Assembly: GCF_000720325.1 (NCBI RefSeq)
Contig: NZ_JOJM01000016.1
Location: 62,001 to 126,000, forward strand
Source: Streptomyces sp. NRRL B-1347
GTDB lineage: Bacteria > Actinomycetota > Actinomycetes > Streptomycetales > Streptomycetaceae
Direction of reading: 5' to 3'
DNA length: 64,000 bases
The translations under genes were made by a program, and so were the position numbers. Numbering within the stretch: position 1 is the first letter of the stretch; every line of letters begins with the position of its first letter. The notes under the pieces are model-generated. The model searched no databases and was not told where the DNA came from. It saw nothing but the letters and a program-made list of their open reading frames with translations. This document shows positions 63,843 through 64,000 of the stretch, piece after piece.

Positions 63843-64000
63843 CTGGCTGAACAGCACCACCAGTTCGTGGAAGCGGTACAGCGGCCGCCCCAGGCGGTCC
63901 ACGCCGCAGATGTCCAGGAGTGCGGCGTCCACCAGGCGCTCCAGGCGCTGCTCGGCCGTCGACTCGGGTTCGGCGAGGCAGCGGGCGGCGGTCTCGGCCC
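63804..64000 (-). CDS. C-terminal part of a second AfsR/STAND-type regulator (partial)
   Basis: The minus strand is open from the window edge to TGA at 63804-63806, giving 65 residues. The piece reads like the end of the winged-helix part of an NB-ARC regulator: RCLAEPESTAEQRLERLVDA, LDICGVDRLGRPLYRFHEL. The same region in the SARP at 60182 has a similar form (AALLDTDQFTAERLIEQLVDA). The rest of the gene lies outside the window. It converges on the SARP gene, and it ends without TPR repeats. Confidence 0.7.
   Translation of the reverse strand, partial: AETAARCLAEPESTAEQRLERLVDAALLDICGVDRLGRPLYRFHELVVLFSQSLGRARAEPART

Overview
The window is a stretch of a Streptomyces-type actinobacterial chromosome. 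Base composition is very high in G+C with GC-rich third codon positions, GTG/TTG starts and GTGA/ATGA gene overlaps are frequent, and several families are typical of Streptomyces (WhiJ-like HTH/DUF397/ATPase trio, DUF6328, SAV_915, SARP/AfsR regulators, ECF41 sigma factor, c-di-AMP riboswitch in front of an NlpC/P60 hydrolase). No rRNA or tRNA gene, CRISPR array, insertion sequence or prophage was seen. Most of the window reads as ordinary core or near-core chromosome.

Layout. 1-4 kb: end of an unrecognised gene, a c-di-AMP (ydaO-type) riboswitch reading into a secreted NlpC/P60 peptidase, a small membrane protein, and a divergent WhiJ-like regulatory trio. 4-8.5 kb: biotin biosynthesis, bioF divergent from the overlapping bioB-bioA-bioD operon. 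8.5-15.8 kb: a 33-bp degenerate repeat block, a methyltransferase, a VOC protein, a Fic-like/RHH toxin-antitoxin pair with a palindromic operator, a MacB-like ABC exporter pair, an LLM-class oxidoreductase and a GNAT. 16-18.5 kb: two CNNM/CBS membrane proteins. 18.5-25 kb: a lone holin, a LysR regulator with a T-N11-A box, a mycothiol-type maleylpyruvate isomerase family protein, an SGNH hydrolase, purB, and a SAV_915-lysA pair. 25-31 kb: kdpE divergent from a kdpB that lacks kdpA/kdpC/kdpD beside it, an SDR without the catalytic Lys, and a GNAT. 31-37.5 kb: mutA-mutB-meaB-HIBCH, a propionyl/methylmalonyl-CoA and valine catabolism operon. 38-42 kb: an ABC ATPase/permease pair divergent from a histidine kinase and response regulator. 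42-46.5 kb: ROK and GntR regulators, an ECF41 sigma factor, an alpha/beta hydrolase and a decayed VOC pseudogene. 46.5-54.7 kb: a PhoD-type phosphatase behind a PHO box, a membrane-anchored ACT-GNAT acetyltransferase, a TetR regulon candidate (two matching operators), a DUF885 peptidase-like protein, a rhodanese and an Lrp regulator. 54.7-59.7 kb: sbcC-sbcD and a YigZ protein. 60-64 kb: an AfsR-like SARP, a 4x10-bp repeat in front of a possible tiny gene, and the 3' end of a second convergent AfsR-type regulator.

The most informative regulatory sequences are the riboswitch whose P1 stem includes the Shine-Dalgarno sequence, the PHO box at the phosphatase gene, a DasR-like inverted repeat upstream of a GntR gene, matching operators in front of a TetR gene and its neighbour, the palindrome at the toxin-antitoxin start, and several strong bidirectional hairpin terminators. 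I did not find a clearly new multi-gene system. The best candidates for something undescribed are the membrane ACT-GNAT protein, the Fic-like toxin with an eroded Fic motif, the solitary KdpB/KdpE locus, and the SARP / 10-bp-repeat / mini-gene arrangement at the right end.
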